Source: CAXBCP01 sp963974055 (GTDB lineage Bacteria > Pseudomonadota > Alphaproteobacteria > MPNO01 > UBA830). From it: a stretch of 64,000 bases of DNA. Both the position numbers and the translations under genes were made by a program. This document shows, in pieces, positions 42,674-50,868 of this stretch (the first letter of the stretch is position 1; each line of letters opens with the position of its first letter). The stretch is from contig CAXBCP010000007.1 in the NCBI GenBank assembly GCA_963974055.1, forward strand, positions 1-64,000. The letters run 5' to 3'. The notes under the pieces are model-generated. The model was not told where the DNA came from and made no database searches. It was given only the letters and a program-made list of their open reading frames with translations.

Positions 42674-44425
42674 ATGGCTCAATCTTCAGAAAAAGTCGCC
42701 CTCGATCCCGTCATTTTGGCGCTGACGCAGAACCGTCTCGACCATATCTCCCACCAGATGGGCTGGGTGATGGTGCGGACGGCGCGCAGCCCGATCTTCA
42801 GTCAGGCGCATGACTTTTCCTGCTTTATCGCCGGGCCCACCGGCGAGGTCGTCAGCCAGGCCGACGGCATCCCCATTCATACCGGCAGCGGCGGGTTCGG
42901 GGTACGCGCGATCCTGCGCGATTTCGGCGACGAACTGGCAGAAGGCGATGTCTATCTGCTGAACGACCCGTGGGAAGCCGGCGGCAACCATCTGCCCGAC
43001 TGGGTGATCGCGCGGCCGGTCTTCGTCCAGGGTAAAATGGTCGGGCTGACCTGCAACCGGGCGCATCAGTCGGATATCGGCGGCGGCGCCGCCGGGGCCT
43101 ATAACCCGATCGCGACCGACGCCTGGTCCGAGGGGGTGCGGCTGCCGGTGCTGAAACTGGTCGAAGCGGGCGAGACCCGCAAGGATCTGTGGAAGCTGCT
43201 GCTGCTCAATACCCGCACACCGCATCTGCTCGACGGCGATCTGCGCGCCATGCTCGGCTCCACCCGGATCGGCATGGAACGCGTGGCGGCGCTGGTCGAG
43301 GAACTCGGCGTCGACGAGGCGATGGGCTATTTCACCGGCGTGCTCGACCATGCCGACCGGTCGGTGCGCAAGGAGATCATCAAGCTTGCCGACGGCGTCT
43401 ACGAAGCCGAGGACCGGTCCGACAACGACTGTTTCGAAATCCGCGACGTTACCGTCCGTGTCAAGCTAACCATCGACGGCGATCGGATGGTCGTTGATTT
43501 CACCGGCACCGACCCGCAGATAAAGGGCTTCAAGAACTCGTCTCTCGGCAATACCTATTCGGCGATTTTCACGGCACTCGCGTCGTTTCTCGACCCGCAT
43601 CTGCCCCATAACGAGGGCGCGTTCCGCTGCGTCGACGTGGTCGCCCCCGAAGGCACCATCGTCAACGCCCGCGAAGGCGCACCGACCACCATGTGCACGG
43701 TGTTCTTCGCGCATGAGATCATTCATGCGGTTTGGAAAGCACTGGCCCAGGCCGACCCCGTCCGCGGTTGCGCCGGCTGGGCGAAGAACGTGTTCGGCAT
43801 CTCCGTCGGCCGTGAAGACGACGGCGAACCCTATGTATTCTATCACGGGGCGGCGGCGGCGGGTTCCGGCGCGGTCGACGGCCGCGACGGATTCAACCAG
43901 ATCGGCCATGTCTGCACCCTCGGCGGGCTGACGATGCCCAATGTCGAAGTGTATGAGCAACTCTATCCCGTCCGGTTTCACCGCCAGGAATTCCGGGTCG
44001 ATGCGGCCGGCGCCGGCAAATACCGCGGCGGCAGCGGCTGCGACTACGAGGTCGATATCCTGACCCCGGCGACCCATTCGTTCCGCGGCGAAGGCCTGAA
44101 CTACGAAACCGGCTACGGCATCAATGGCGGCGGCGCCGGCGCGCCGGGCCGAATGCACCTGCGTCATGCCGGCGGCGAAGTCGAAGACGCGCCCAAATAC
44201 GGTTTGCGCGGCACCGATCCCGTGCGGTTCGTTACCCAGTCGCCGGGCGGCGGCGGCTACGGTCCGGCGCTCGACCGCGATCCGGAGAAGGTCCTGCGTG
44301 ACTGGCGCGACGAAATCATCTCGGAAACGACCATGCGCGACGTATACGGCGTCGTGGCGGCGGCGGACGGCAAAACCGTCGATACCGCCGCGACCAGCGC
44401 TTTGCGCGGATCGATGGCGGGCTAA
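42674..44425 (+). CDS. hyuB: Hydantoinase/oxoprolinase family protein, subunit B
   Basis: The catalytic partner of HyuA, 583 residues. The conserved regions are LDHISHQMGWVMVRTARSPIFSQAHDFSC, a DVYLLNDPWEAGGNHLPDWV strand with metal-ligand-like Asp/His residues, NRAHQSDIGGGAAGAYNP, and the late HNEGAFRCVDVVAPEGTIVNA and GAGKYRGGSGCDYEVDI. It follows hyuA after 4 bp. The length is normal for HyuB. Together the two would cleave a lactam or imide bond at the expense of ATP. Confidence 0.9.
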   Translation: MAQSSEKVALDPVILALTQNRLDHISHQMGWVMVRTARSPIFSQAHDFSCFIAGPTGEVVSQADGIPIHTGSGGFGVRAILRDFGDELAEGDVYLLNDPWEAGGNHLPDWVIARPVFVQGKMVGLTCNRAHQSDIGGGAAGAYNPIATDAWSEGVRLPVLKLVEAGETRKDLWKLLLLNTRTPHLLDGDLRAMLGSTRIGMERVAALVEELGVDEAMGYFTGVLDHADRSVRKEIIKLADGVYEAEDRSDNDCFEIRDVTVRVKLTIDGDRMVVDFTGTDPQIKGFKNSSLGNTYSAIFTALASFLDPHLPHNEGAFRCVDVVAPEGTIVNAREGAPTTMCTVFFAHEIIHAVWKALAQADPVRGCAGWAKNVFGISVGREDDGEPYVFYHGAAAAGSGAVDGRDGFNQIGHVCTLGGLTMPNVEVYEQLYPVRFHRQEFRVDAAGAGKYRGGSGCDYEVDILTPATHSFRGEGLNYETGYGINGGGAGAPGRMHLRHAGGEVEDAPKYGLRGTDPVRFVTQSPGGGGYGPALDRDPEKVLRDWRDEIISETTMRDVYGVVAAADGKTVDTAATSALRGSMAG

Positions 44426-44431
44426 AATTAC

Positions 44432-44452
44432 GTAGTATACTACATATTAATA
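44432..44452. promoter_or_regulatory. GTAGTATACTAC palindrome upstream of the PreA-like gene
   Basis: A perfect 12-bp palindrome (44432-44443) followed by ATATTAATA lies 76 bp upstream of the PreA-like start and 6 bp after the hyuB stop. It is nearly identical to the site upstream of hyuA. A regulator-binding operator is the simplest reading; its TATACT could also serve as a -10 element. Confidence 0.5.
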
Positions 44453-44528
44453 CTGGCAATCGCCGTGGAAACGCGGCACAATCCGGACGTTACAGAAATT
44501 GTACGTCCGACTGGGAAAAGGAGACGAC

Positions 44529-45866
44529 ATGGCCGACATGAAATTGGACTTCTGCGGCGTTCCGTTCAAAAACCCCGTGGTCATCGCATCGCTGGAAACG
44601 ACGAACAGCCCCGACCTGATGAAACAGGCGTTCGATTACGGCGCATCGGGAGCGATCATCAAGACGCTGACCGATATCGACGACATGGCCGTACTCACCA
44701 TGAATTCGAAATACGCGATCATGAACGATCGCGGCGACATCATTAAAGGCAAGGTGCCGCGCGACTTCAAATTCTTCAGCCGGTCGGGTTATTCCAGCAC
44801 CTATTACAAGGACTGGATTCCCTATCTGAAGGAAGTCGGCGCCTATGCGCGCGAACGCGATGCCCACCTGATCGGCAGCGCCGGGGCAAAGGACGTCCAG
44901 GGCTGGATCGATATCTGCCGCACGATTGAGGATTGCGGCCTGCCGATGGTGGAACTCAATTTCGGCTGCCCGCACCCGGCGCTGATGCCGGGCGTCCATG
45001 GCGGCAGCATGATCGGCCAGGATCCGGAAGTCGCTTTCAGCGTGACCCAGGCGGTGTGCGAAGCGGTCGACATTCCGGTCGTCGTCAAGCTGACGCCAGA
45101 CCAGTCGAAGCCGGTGGACATTGCAAAAGCGGTCAAGGAAGCGGGCGCCGCCGCCGTCACGGCGACCAACCGCTACACCGCCTTCGCCGTCGATATCGAC
45201 ACCGCGCAGCCGCGTCTCGGCGGCACGGCGGGGATCGGCGGAACGTGGACCAAGCCGCTGTCTCTGCGCTATGTCCACAATATCTACAAGGAAGTCGGTA
45301 TTCCGATCGCCGGCTCGAACGGTATCTTCGATCATCGCGACGTGGTCGAATTCATCATGACCGGCGCCAATATCGTCGAGGTCGGCTCGGTCCTGATGAT
45401 CAAGGGCATGAAATGGCTGCCCAATATCATCCGCGGGCTGGAACGGTTCATGGACGATCACGGCTATGCCGATATCGCTTCCATGCACGGCATCGCGAGC
45501 GATGCGGCGGCAACCGATTATTCCGACCAGTTCGCCAAAGACCGCATCCATGCCGAGGTGAATGCGGAAACCTGCCAGAACCCGACCTGCAATGTCTGCG
45601 TCCAGATGTGCTTCTACGAAGCGCTGTCGCAGGACCCGGCCGGCAAGATCAACGTCCATAACGACAAGTGCATCGGCTGCGAATTGTGCATGGATGTCTG
45701 CCCGTTCGATTCCATTGCCATGGTGCCGACCACGGATGCCCAGTACGCCGACGGGTATTTCAAAATTCAGGACGACATATACGAACCGGCCGACATGAAA
45801 TTCGCAACGAAGCGGAACAACATGGACACCATCGAAGCCGACGCGCCGAAGATCGCCGCCGAATAG
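44529..45866 (+). CDS. PreA-like dihydropyrimidine dehydrogenase / DHOD-fold iron-sulfur flavoprotein
   Basis: A 445-residue protein with an FMN TIM barrel (about 1-330: FCGVPFKNPVVIAS, MVELNFGCPHP, VVVKLTPDQS, IAGSNGIFDHRDVVEFIMTGA) and a C-terminal two-cluster ferredoxin domain. The Cys patterns are C-x4-C-x2-C-x3-C in TCQNPTCNVCVQMCF and CIGCELCMDVCP. AAAGGAG at 44515-44521 fixes the start at 44529. In characterised systems, PreA needs a PreT partner to take electrons from NAD(P)H, and none is in the window. The barrel loop reads GSMIGQDPE, without the catalytic Cys of mammalian enzyme. A ring reduction or oxidation of an N-heterocycle is inferred. Confidence 0.82.
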   Translation: MADMKLDFCGVPFKNPVVIASLETTNSPDLMKQAFDYGASGAIIKTLTDIDDMAVLTMNSKYAIMNDRGDIIKGKVPRDFKFFSRSGYSSTYYKDWIPYLKEVGAYARERDAHLIGSAGAKDVQGWIDICRTIEDCGLPMVELNFGCPHPALMPGVHGGSMIGQDPEVAFSVTQAVCEAVDIPVVVKLTPDQSKPVDIAKAVKEAGAAAVTATNRYTAFAVDIDTAQPRLGGTAGIGGTWTKPLSLRYVHNIYKEVGIPIAGSNGIFDHRDVVEFIMTGANIVEVGSVLMIKGMKWLPNIIRGLERFMDDHGYADIASMHGIASDAAATDYSDQFAKDRIHAEVNAETCQNPTCNVCVQMCFYEALSQDPAGKINVHNDKCIGCELCMDVCPFDSIAMVPTTDAQYADGYFKIQDDIYEPADMKFATKRNNMDTIEADAPKIAAE

Positions 45867-45887
45867 GTTTTGTTGGAACACAGATGC

Positions 45888-45920
45888 AAAAGGGCGGTCC
45901 CGCGGGGCCGCCCTTTTTTT
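45888..45920 (+). terminator. Bidirectional intrinsic terminator
   Basis: GGGCGG / CCGCCC arms with further inner pairing (CCC/GGG) are followed by seven T on the plus strand (45914-45920) and preceded by AAAA, which gives a weaker T run on the minus strand. It ends the PreA-like transcript and the convergent MarR gene, whose TAA stop overlaps the last T. Confidence 0.8.
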
Positions 45921-46428
45921 AATCCTTGTCCCGGGTTTTCAGACGGGCGCGGCCTGAATCGTTGTTGTCGAGCATGACTTTCTGCAACAGGTCCATCAGC
46001 CGTTCGCGGTCGCGCTTGCCGAGGCTGCCGGTGAAACGGTCCTGCGCGCGTTCCATCGCGCCATGGGCGTCCTCGACGAACCGGCATCCCGCCTCTGTGA
46101 TGGCGTTCAGCATGGCGCGGCGGTCTGTGGGGCTCGGTATCCGCTGGACGAACCCGCGGCGTTCGAGACGGCGCAGGACGTCGGCGGCGTTGTTGCGGTC
46201 GATGCCGACCTCGGCGGCGACGGAAACCTGGTCGAGCGCCGCGCCGCGATAGAGCACGCTGAGCACTGCGTACTGGACCGGGGTGACGTCGAAATCCGCG
46301 CATTCTTCCAGAAAAACCGCGACGTGAAGCTGGTGGAGACGCCGGATCAGAAAACCCGGGCGCGACCACAAATCGGTATAGGGAATGTCTCCCGCCGCAT
46401 CGTCCTGAGGGTCGCCGTCACGTGCCAT
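45919..46428 (-). CDS. MarR family transcriptional regulator (paralogue)
   Basis: A 169-residue winged-helix regulator: RPGFLIRRLHQLHVAVFLEEC, HTH LDQVSVAAEVGIDRNNAADVLRRLERRG, and wing QRIPSPTDRRAMLNAITEAG. It shares most of the helix 1 and HTH sequence with the MarR protein at 38676-39170, so the cluster is bracketed by two paralogous regulators. It diverges from the luciferase-like gene at 46579 (150-bp gap), which is a likely target. I see no GTATAC palindrome in that gap. Confidence 0.88.
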   Translation of the reverse strand: MARDGDPQDDAAGDIPYTDLWSRPGFLIRRLHQLHVAVFLEECADFDVTPVQYAVLSVLYRGAALDQVSVAAEVGIDRNNAADVLRRLERRGFVQRIPSPTDRRAMLNAITEAGCRFVEDAHGAMERAQDRFTGSLGKRDRERLMDLLQKVMLDNNDSGRARLKTRDKD

Positions 46429-46578
46429 CGTTGTCTTTCGAATTGGTCAGCTATCGTTCTACACCACTGGACGCGAACTCCAAAGACGGGCGAGTCGGAT
46501 GCGTGTGTGCGGGGCGACAAACCCCGAATTCCTTCGTACTATCCGGCACTGAAACGGAATGAAAAAAAGGGACGCGTT

Positions 46579-47637
46579 ATGGAATTCGGGATCAGCTTTT
46601 TCCCCAATGTGGGGCCGACGGAAAAATCCGGGCGGGATTACTGGGAAGAAGCGCTGAGCCTTGTCGACCTGTGCGATGAGCACGGCTACTCTCATGTCCG
46701 CACCGTCGAGCATTATTTCCATCCCTATGGCGGTTACAGTCCCAACCCCATCGTTTTCCTGTCGGCGGCGTCGCAGCGCACGAAAAAGGCGCGCCTGGTC
46801 ACCGGCGCGGTGCTGCCTGCATTCAACAACCCGCTCAAACTCGCCGGCGAAATCGCGATGCTCGATGCCATTTCCGGCGGGCGGGCGGATATCGGCATGG
46901 CGCGGGCATTCCTGCCCCATGAATTCGCCCGGTTCGGTGTCAGCCTCGATGACAGCCGGGGGCGATATGAAGAGGGCGTGCAACAGATCCGCGCGCTGCT
47001 GACGGAAGAAAACGTCTCGATGACCGGGCAGTATCACAGTTTCAGGAACGTCACCTCGCTTCCCCGTCCGACCCAGCAGCCGCACCCGCCGATCTGGGTG
47101 GCGGCGTTGCAGACGAAGGAAAGCTTCGAATTCGCCGGCCGCAACGGTTTCAACTGCATGGCCAACCCGATCGGCGGGGCGAAGCTTCATGAGTTGCTCG
47201 ATATCTATCATGAAGAATGGGCAAAGGCCGGGCATCCCGGACGCGGCAAGGTGGTGCTCGCGTTCATGATGTATTGCGCGCCGACAACGGATCAGGCGAT
47301 CGACGAAGCGGGCCCCGACGTGAAGGCGTATTTCGAGACCCTGACCGACGCCGCGTCCGACTGGACCGGCGGGGCGAGCACGAAGGACTATCCCGGCTAT
47401 GACAGGATGATCGAGGTTCTGTCGAAGGAAGACGTCCATACGCAGCGCGAAAAAAGCGCGGCCTTTATCGGCAGCCCGGAAGAATGCTGCGACATGATCT
47501 CGGATTTCCATGCGCAGATCGGCGGGTTCGATGTGGCGTCGCTTCAGGTCAACACGAAGATGATGCCGGTCGCGATGGCGCGAGCATCGATGGAACTGTT
47601 CGGCCGCGAAGTTATTCCGAAATTTGCAAAGGCCTGA
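46579..47637 (+). CDS. LLM class flavin-dependent monooxygenase
   Basis: A 352-residue bacterial-luciferase-like TIM barrel. The start MEFGISFFPNVGPTEKSGRDYW and the motifs HVRTVEHYFHPYGGYSPNP, GAVLPAFNNPLKLAGEIAMLD, GRADIGMARAFLPHEF and SLPRPTQQPHPPIWVAA identify it. FMNH2 from a separate reductase is the likely cofactor. The gene start has AAAAAAAGGGAC upstream; longer frames to 46063 are antisense to the MarR gene and rejected. The paralogue at 49493-50545 is very similar. In RutA-like proteins, this fold opens pyrimidine rings, which would fit the neighbouring genes, but that is speculation. Confidence 0.88.
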   Translation: MEFGISFFPNVGPTEKSGRDYWEEALSLVDLCDEHGYSHVRTVEHYFHPYGGYSPNPIVFLSAASQRTKKARLVTGAVLPAFNNPLKLAGEIAMLDAISGGRADIGMARAFLPHEFARFGVSLDDSRGRYEEGVQQIRALLTEENVSMTGQYHSFRNVTSLPRPTQQPHPPIWVAALQTKESFEFAGRNGFNCMANPIGGAKLHELLDIYHEEWAKAGHPGRGKVVLAFMMYCAPTTDQAIDEAGPDVKAYFETLTDAASDWTGGASTKDYPGYDRMIEVLSKEDVHTQREKSAAFIGSPEECCDMISDFHAQIGGFDVASLQVNTKMMPVAMARASMELFGREVIPKFAKA

Positions 47638-47774
47638 GGCGCCGCGCGGTGCAGTTGCAAAACCTCTTGAACCCACGCCGCGATCCGTTAGGTTCGACGC
47701 GCATTTCTTTTCCGGCGCGCAGGTGACCGGACCGCAAATCTATTTACGCAGAACACGCAACAGGGAGATATAAA

Positions 47775-48638
47775 ATGCGTTTCGTTGCTTTCAAAAAAGG
47801 CGGACAGGCCAAACTTGGCGTTCGCACCGAAGCCGGGCTGGTCGATCTGTCGGTCGTCGACAAGAAACTGCCGACGGATCTCAAGGAACTGATCATCAAG
47901 GGCAAGGGCGCGATGCAGAAAGCCGCCCGCGCGGCCGCCAAGGCGCCGCCCCGCGCCATCGTCAAAGGTCGCGTCAGCTATCTGACGCCGATCCAGGAGC
48001 CGAACAAGATCATCTGCATCGGCCTGAACTACAAGGACCATGCCGCCGAAGCCGGGCTGAAGATCCCGACCTACCCGGTCGTGTTCACGCGGTTCACGAC
48101 ATCCTTCGTGCCGCAGGGCCAGGCGATCATCCGTCCGAAGCTGTCGAAGCATTTCGACTACGAGGCCGAGCTTGTCGCCGTAATCGGCAAGAAGGCGCGG
48201 AACATCAAGAAATCGGAAGCGCTCGACTATGTCGCCGGTTACGCGGTCGCCAATGAAGGCTCCATCCGCGATTACCAGATGAAATCGTCGCAGTGGGCCA
48301 TGGGCAAGAACTTCGATGCGACCGGTTCCATCGGTTCCGACTTCGTGACCGCCGACGAACTGCCTGCCGGCGCCAAGGGGCTGAACATGCAGTGCCGCGT
48401 CAACGGCAAGGTCCTTCAGGATTCGAATACCCGGGAAATGATTTTCGATACAAAAACCCTGGTTCACGAACTGGCCAAGGTGTTCACGCTGCTGCCGGGC
48501 GACCTGATCCTGACCGGCACGCCGGCCGGTGTCGGTTTCGTTCGCAAGCCGCCGATTTACCTTAAGGACGGCGACACCTGCGAGATCGAGATCGAAAAGA
48601 TCGGTATCCTGTCGAACCCGGTCAAAAACGAAAAGTAA
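47775..48638 (+). CDS. Fumarylacetoacetate hydrolase (FAH) family protein
   Basis: A 287-residue member of the FAH superfamily: a basic N-terminal region (residues 1-70), then the core with IICIGLNYKDHAAEAG, FTRFTTSFVPQGQAII, the metal-binding DYEAELVAVIGKKARN, and LLPGDLILTGTPAGVGF. Acidic ligands Glu in YEAELV and the later Asp/Glu would hold Mg2+. The family cleaves C-C bonds in diketo acids, or acts as hydratase or decarboxylase in ring-cleavage pathways. CAGGGAG precedes the start by 9 nt, and a strong terminator follows. Confidence 0.88.
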   Translation: MRFVAFKKGGQAKLGVRTEAGLVDLSVVDKKLPTDLKELIIKGKGAMQKAARAAAKAPPRAIVKGRVSYLTPIQEPNKIICIGLNYKDHAAEAGLKIPTYPVVFTRFTTSFVPQGQAIIRPKLSKHFDYEAELVAVIGKKARNIKKSEALDYVAGYAVANEGSIRDYQMKSSQWAMGKNFDATGSIGSDFVTADELPAGAKGLNMQCRVNGKVLQDSNTREMIFDTKTLVHELAKVFTLLPGDLILTGTPAGVGFVRKPPIYLKDGDTCEIEIEKIGILSNPVKNEK

Positions 48639-48658
48639 CGCATCCGCGTCTTTCTTCG

Positions 48659-48706
48659 CCGCCGCGCCTCACCGGAAGTTTACTGGCCGGGGCGCGGCGG
48701 TTTTTT
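48659..48706 (+). terminator. Intrinsic terminator after the FAH-family gene
   Basis: A perfect 10-bp stem CCGCCGCGCC (48659-48668) / GGCGCGGCGG (48691-48700) has a 22-nt loop that can itself pair (CCGG/CCGG), followed by six T. It lies 20 bp after the stop and directly upstream of the DUF1223 gene. Confidence 0.75.
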
Positions 48707-48717
48707 ATAGTGGGTGC

Positions 48718-49479
48718 ATGAAAACCATGCATTCGATCCTCGTGGCCGCCCTGGCGCTGACGATGTCCGCCACGGCCGTGCCCGCAGCCGACCAAAACGC
48801 CGGTCCCGGCGCGCCGGTGGTCGTCGAACTGTTCACGTCCCAGGGCTGTTATTCCTGCCCGCCGGCCGAAAAGTTTCTCGGCGATCTCGCGGGACAGAAA
48901 TCCGTTCTGGCCCTCGAATTCCACGTCGATTACTGGGACGACCTGGTCCATGGTGCCGACGGCAAGTGGAAGGACGTGTTTTCCAAGCCGCAATATACCG
49001 CCCGCCAGCGCGGCTATAACGAGCGCATTCGCGGCCGCGGCAACGTCTATACCCCGCAGATGGTGATTGACGGAAAACTGGAAGCCGTCGGTTCGCGCAG
49101 GCTGGCCGTCCTGTCGGCGATCCGCCGTGCCGAGACCGCCCGGCGGGATCGCGTCGCCGTCGATGTGACGCTGGCTTCGGGCACGGTTCAAAAGATAAGG
49201 CTCGGCGGCGCCGTAAAGTCGGCAGGATCGGTCTGGCTGGTCCGCTTTATCGAATCCCGGGAAACCCGCGTGCGCTCGGGCGAAAACAAGGGCAAAGCGC
49301 TGCTCAGCCATAACGTCGTCACCGAAATGCGTAAAATCGGCGCATGGTCGGGACACGCCGCCACGATCGACGTGAAGGGTTTCACCCTCGCCGACGGCGA
49401 AGGCTGCGCCGTGCTCGTCCAGGACGACCGTCAGGGTCCGGTTCTCGGGGCGGCGCCGTGTCCTTCGGGCACGTCCTGA
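48718..49479 (+). CDS. DUF1223 domain-containing secreted thioredoxin-like protein
   Basis: A 253-residue exported protein. The signal peptide covers about 1-23 (ILVAALALTMSATAVPA). The DUF1223 start VVVELFTSQGCYSCPPAEKFL contains a CxxC pair (Cys44, Cys47) and continues with ALEFHVDYWDDL and RGNVYTPQMVIDGKLEAVGS, where TPQ resembles the cis-Pro loop of thioredoxins. The function is unknown; a periplasmic redox role is reasonable. The start at 48718 was chosen because it begins the signal peptide; the upstream frame runs through the FAH gene. Confidence 0.85.
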   Translation: MKTMHSILVAALALTMSATAVPAADQNAGPGAPVVVELFTSQGCYSCPPAEKFLGDLAGQKSVLALEFHVDYWDDLVHGADGKWKDVFSKPQYTARQRGYNERIRGRGNVYTPQMVIDGKLEAVGSRRLAVLSAIRRAETARRDRVAVDVTLASGTVQKIRLGGAVKSAGSVWLVRFIESRETRVRSGENKGKALLSHNVVTEMRKIGAWSGHAATIDVKGFTLADGEGCAVLVQDDRQGPVLGAAPCPSGTS

Positions 49480-49492
49480 ACCGGGTCCGGTT

Positions 49493-50545
49493 CTACCTGA
49501 ATTTCGGCATCACCTGTTCCGCGAACAGACGCATCGCCTTTTCCGCCGTGCTGACGGGCATGACGTGCGGCATGAGGTGCAGCGATGCGATATCGAACCC
49601 GCCGAGCTGTCGTTCGTAGTCGGCGACCATGTCCGTGACTTCTTCGGGCGATCCGGCCCAGCAGATGCCGCGGTCCAGTTGCTGGTCGAAATCGTCGTTC
49701 TTCAACGCCGCGATCATCTTGTCATAGCCCTTGTAGTCCCGGGTGCTGGCGCCTTGCAGCCACCCGCTGGCCGCGTCCACCAGCCGTTCGAGATAGGCGT
49801 TCAGCGGCGGGCGGCAGATGTCCCGTGCGGTGTCGCCGTCAGCGTCCACATGCATCGAAAACGACAACATGATTTTGCCGTTGCCGGGATAACCGGCGGA
49901 TTTCCATTCTTCGCGATAGACGCCTATCAGTTCCGCCATCGTGCCGCCGCCCATCGGGATGCCCATGATGTAATGTCCGTTGCGGCCGGCGAATTCGAAC
50001 GATTCCCGCGAACTCATCGCGGCCACCCAGAATGGCGGGCGCGGCTTCTGGGTCGGGCGGGGCAGCGATGTCACCCTGTCGAAGCTGTGAAACCGGCCGT
50101 GATGGGAAACGTTTTCCTCTTCCAGCAGCAACCGGACCTGCTCGACGCCTTCTTCGTAGCGGGCGCGGCTTTCCTCGATACTGATGCCGAACGTCTCGAA
50201 CTCGCTGGGCAGGAAGGCGCGCGCGAATCCGATTTCGAGCCGTCCGTTCGAAATACCGTCCAGCATGCCCAGTTCCCCGGCGACCTTGAGCGGATTGTTG
50301 AAGACAGGCAGCACGGCGCCCGTGATCATTTTTGCTTTCTGCGAGCGCTGCGATGCCGCGGCGAGGAACACGACGGGGTTCGGACTGTATCCGCCATAAG
50401 CGTGAAAATAATGCTCGACCGTGCGCACATGGGTGTAGCCAAGCTCGTCCATCAGGCCGCACAGATACAGCGCATCCGCCCAGTAATCCTCTGCCGAACG
50501 CTCTTCGGGCGCGCAGCTCGGAAAAAAGTTGAGGCCGAATTCCAT
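49493..50545 (-). CDS. LLM class flavin-dependent monooxygenase (paralogue)
   Basis: A 350-residue luciferase-like protein, highly similar over its length to the one at 46579-47637: MEFGLNFFPSCAPEERSAEDYW, HVRTVEHYFHAYGGYSPNP, GAVLPVFNNPLKVAGELGMLDG, SLPRPTQKPRPPFWVAAMSSRE and the same C-terminal DIASLHLMPHVMPV layout. It faces the opposite way, and its stop is 13 bp from the stop of the DUF1223 gene. The cofactor is probably reduced flavin and the substrate is unknown. Two copies within 3 kb suggest duplication followed by specialisation. Confidence 0.88.
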   Translation of the reverse strand: MEFGLNFFPSCAPEERSAEDYWADALYLCGLMDELGYTHVRTVEHYFHAYGGYSPNPVVFLAAASQRSQKAKMITGAVLPVFNNPLKVAGELGMLDGISNGRLEIGFARAFLPSEFETFGISIEESRARYEEGVEQVRLLLEEENVSHHGRFHSFDRVTSLPRPTQKPRPPFWVAAMSSRESFEFAGRNGHYIMGIPMGGGTMAELIGVYREEWKSAGYPGNGKIMLSFSMHVDADGDTARDICRPPLNAYLERLVDAASGWLQGASTRDYKGYDKMIAALKNDDFDQQLDRGICWAGSPEEVTDMVADYERQLGGFDIASLHLMPHVMPVSTAEKAMRLFAEQVMPKFR

Positions 50546-50868
50546 CTTTATGTCCCCGTTGTTGTTTTCCGGATTTAGGCATGCCGCCAGCTGAATTACC
50601 AGTACGGGACCAACTCCTGCGGGGCAGACGATGGCGCCGTTCCGGAGGGCTTCGATCCCGGAGGGTTAGGATTTGCCGTGCGATTGTCGGATCATTACTC
50701 TGACCCAATCGGTACCGGTCTGGGCAACACGCCAGCCGCCGCAGAGGAGACAACCATGAGCGATCCCAACCCGTTCCGGACTCGGCGATGGCTTTCGGGT
50801 GACGGCGATGAGTGCGGTCATGAAAACCCCGGCCGTCCCGCTTCACAAACAGCCTGAACGGAAAAGCG
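50546..50868. other. 323-bp divergent intergenic region
   Basis: This lies between the luciferase-like gene (leftward) and the metallo-hydrolase gene (rightward). It holds the small candidate ORF at 50756-50857. I see no clear promoter, terminator, palindrome or RNA gene in the rest. Confidence 0.5.
50756..50857 (+). CDS. Possible 33-residue leader ORF
   Basis: ATG at 50756 follows a strong GAGGAGA ribosome binding site (50743-50749) and reads MSDPNPFRTRRWLSGDGDECGH... to a TGA at 50855-50857, 11 bp before the metallo-hydrolase start. It could be a translated leader, a coupled small protein, or a truncated remnant. No family is recognised, and the good ribosome site is the only positive evidence. 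Confidence 0.35.
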   Translation: MSDPNPFRTRRWLSGDGDECGHENPGRPASQTA

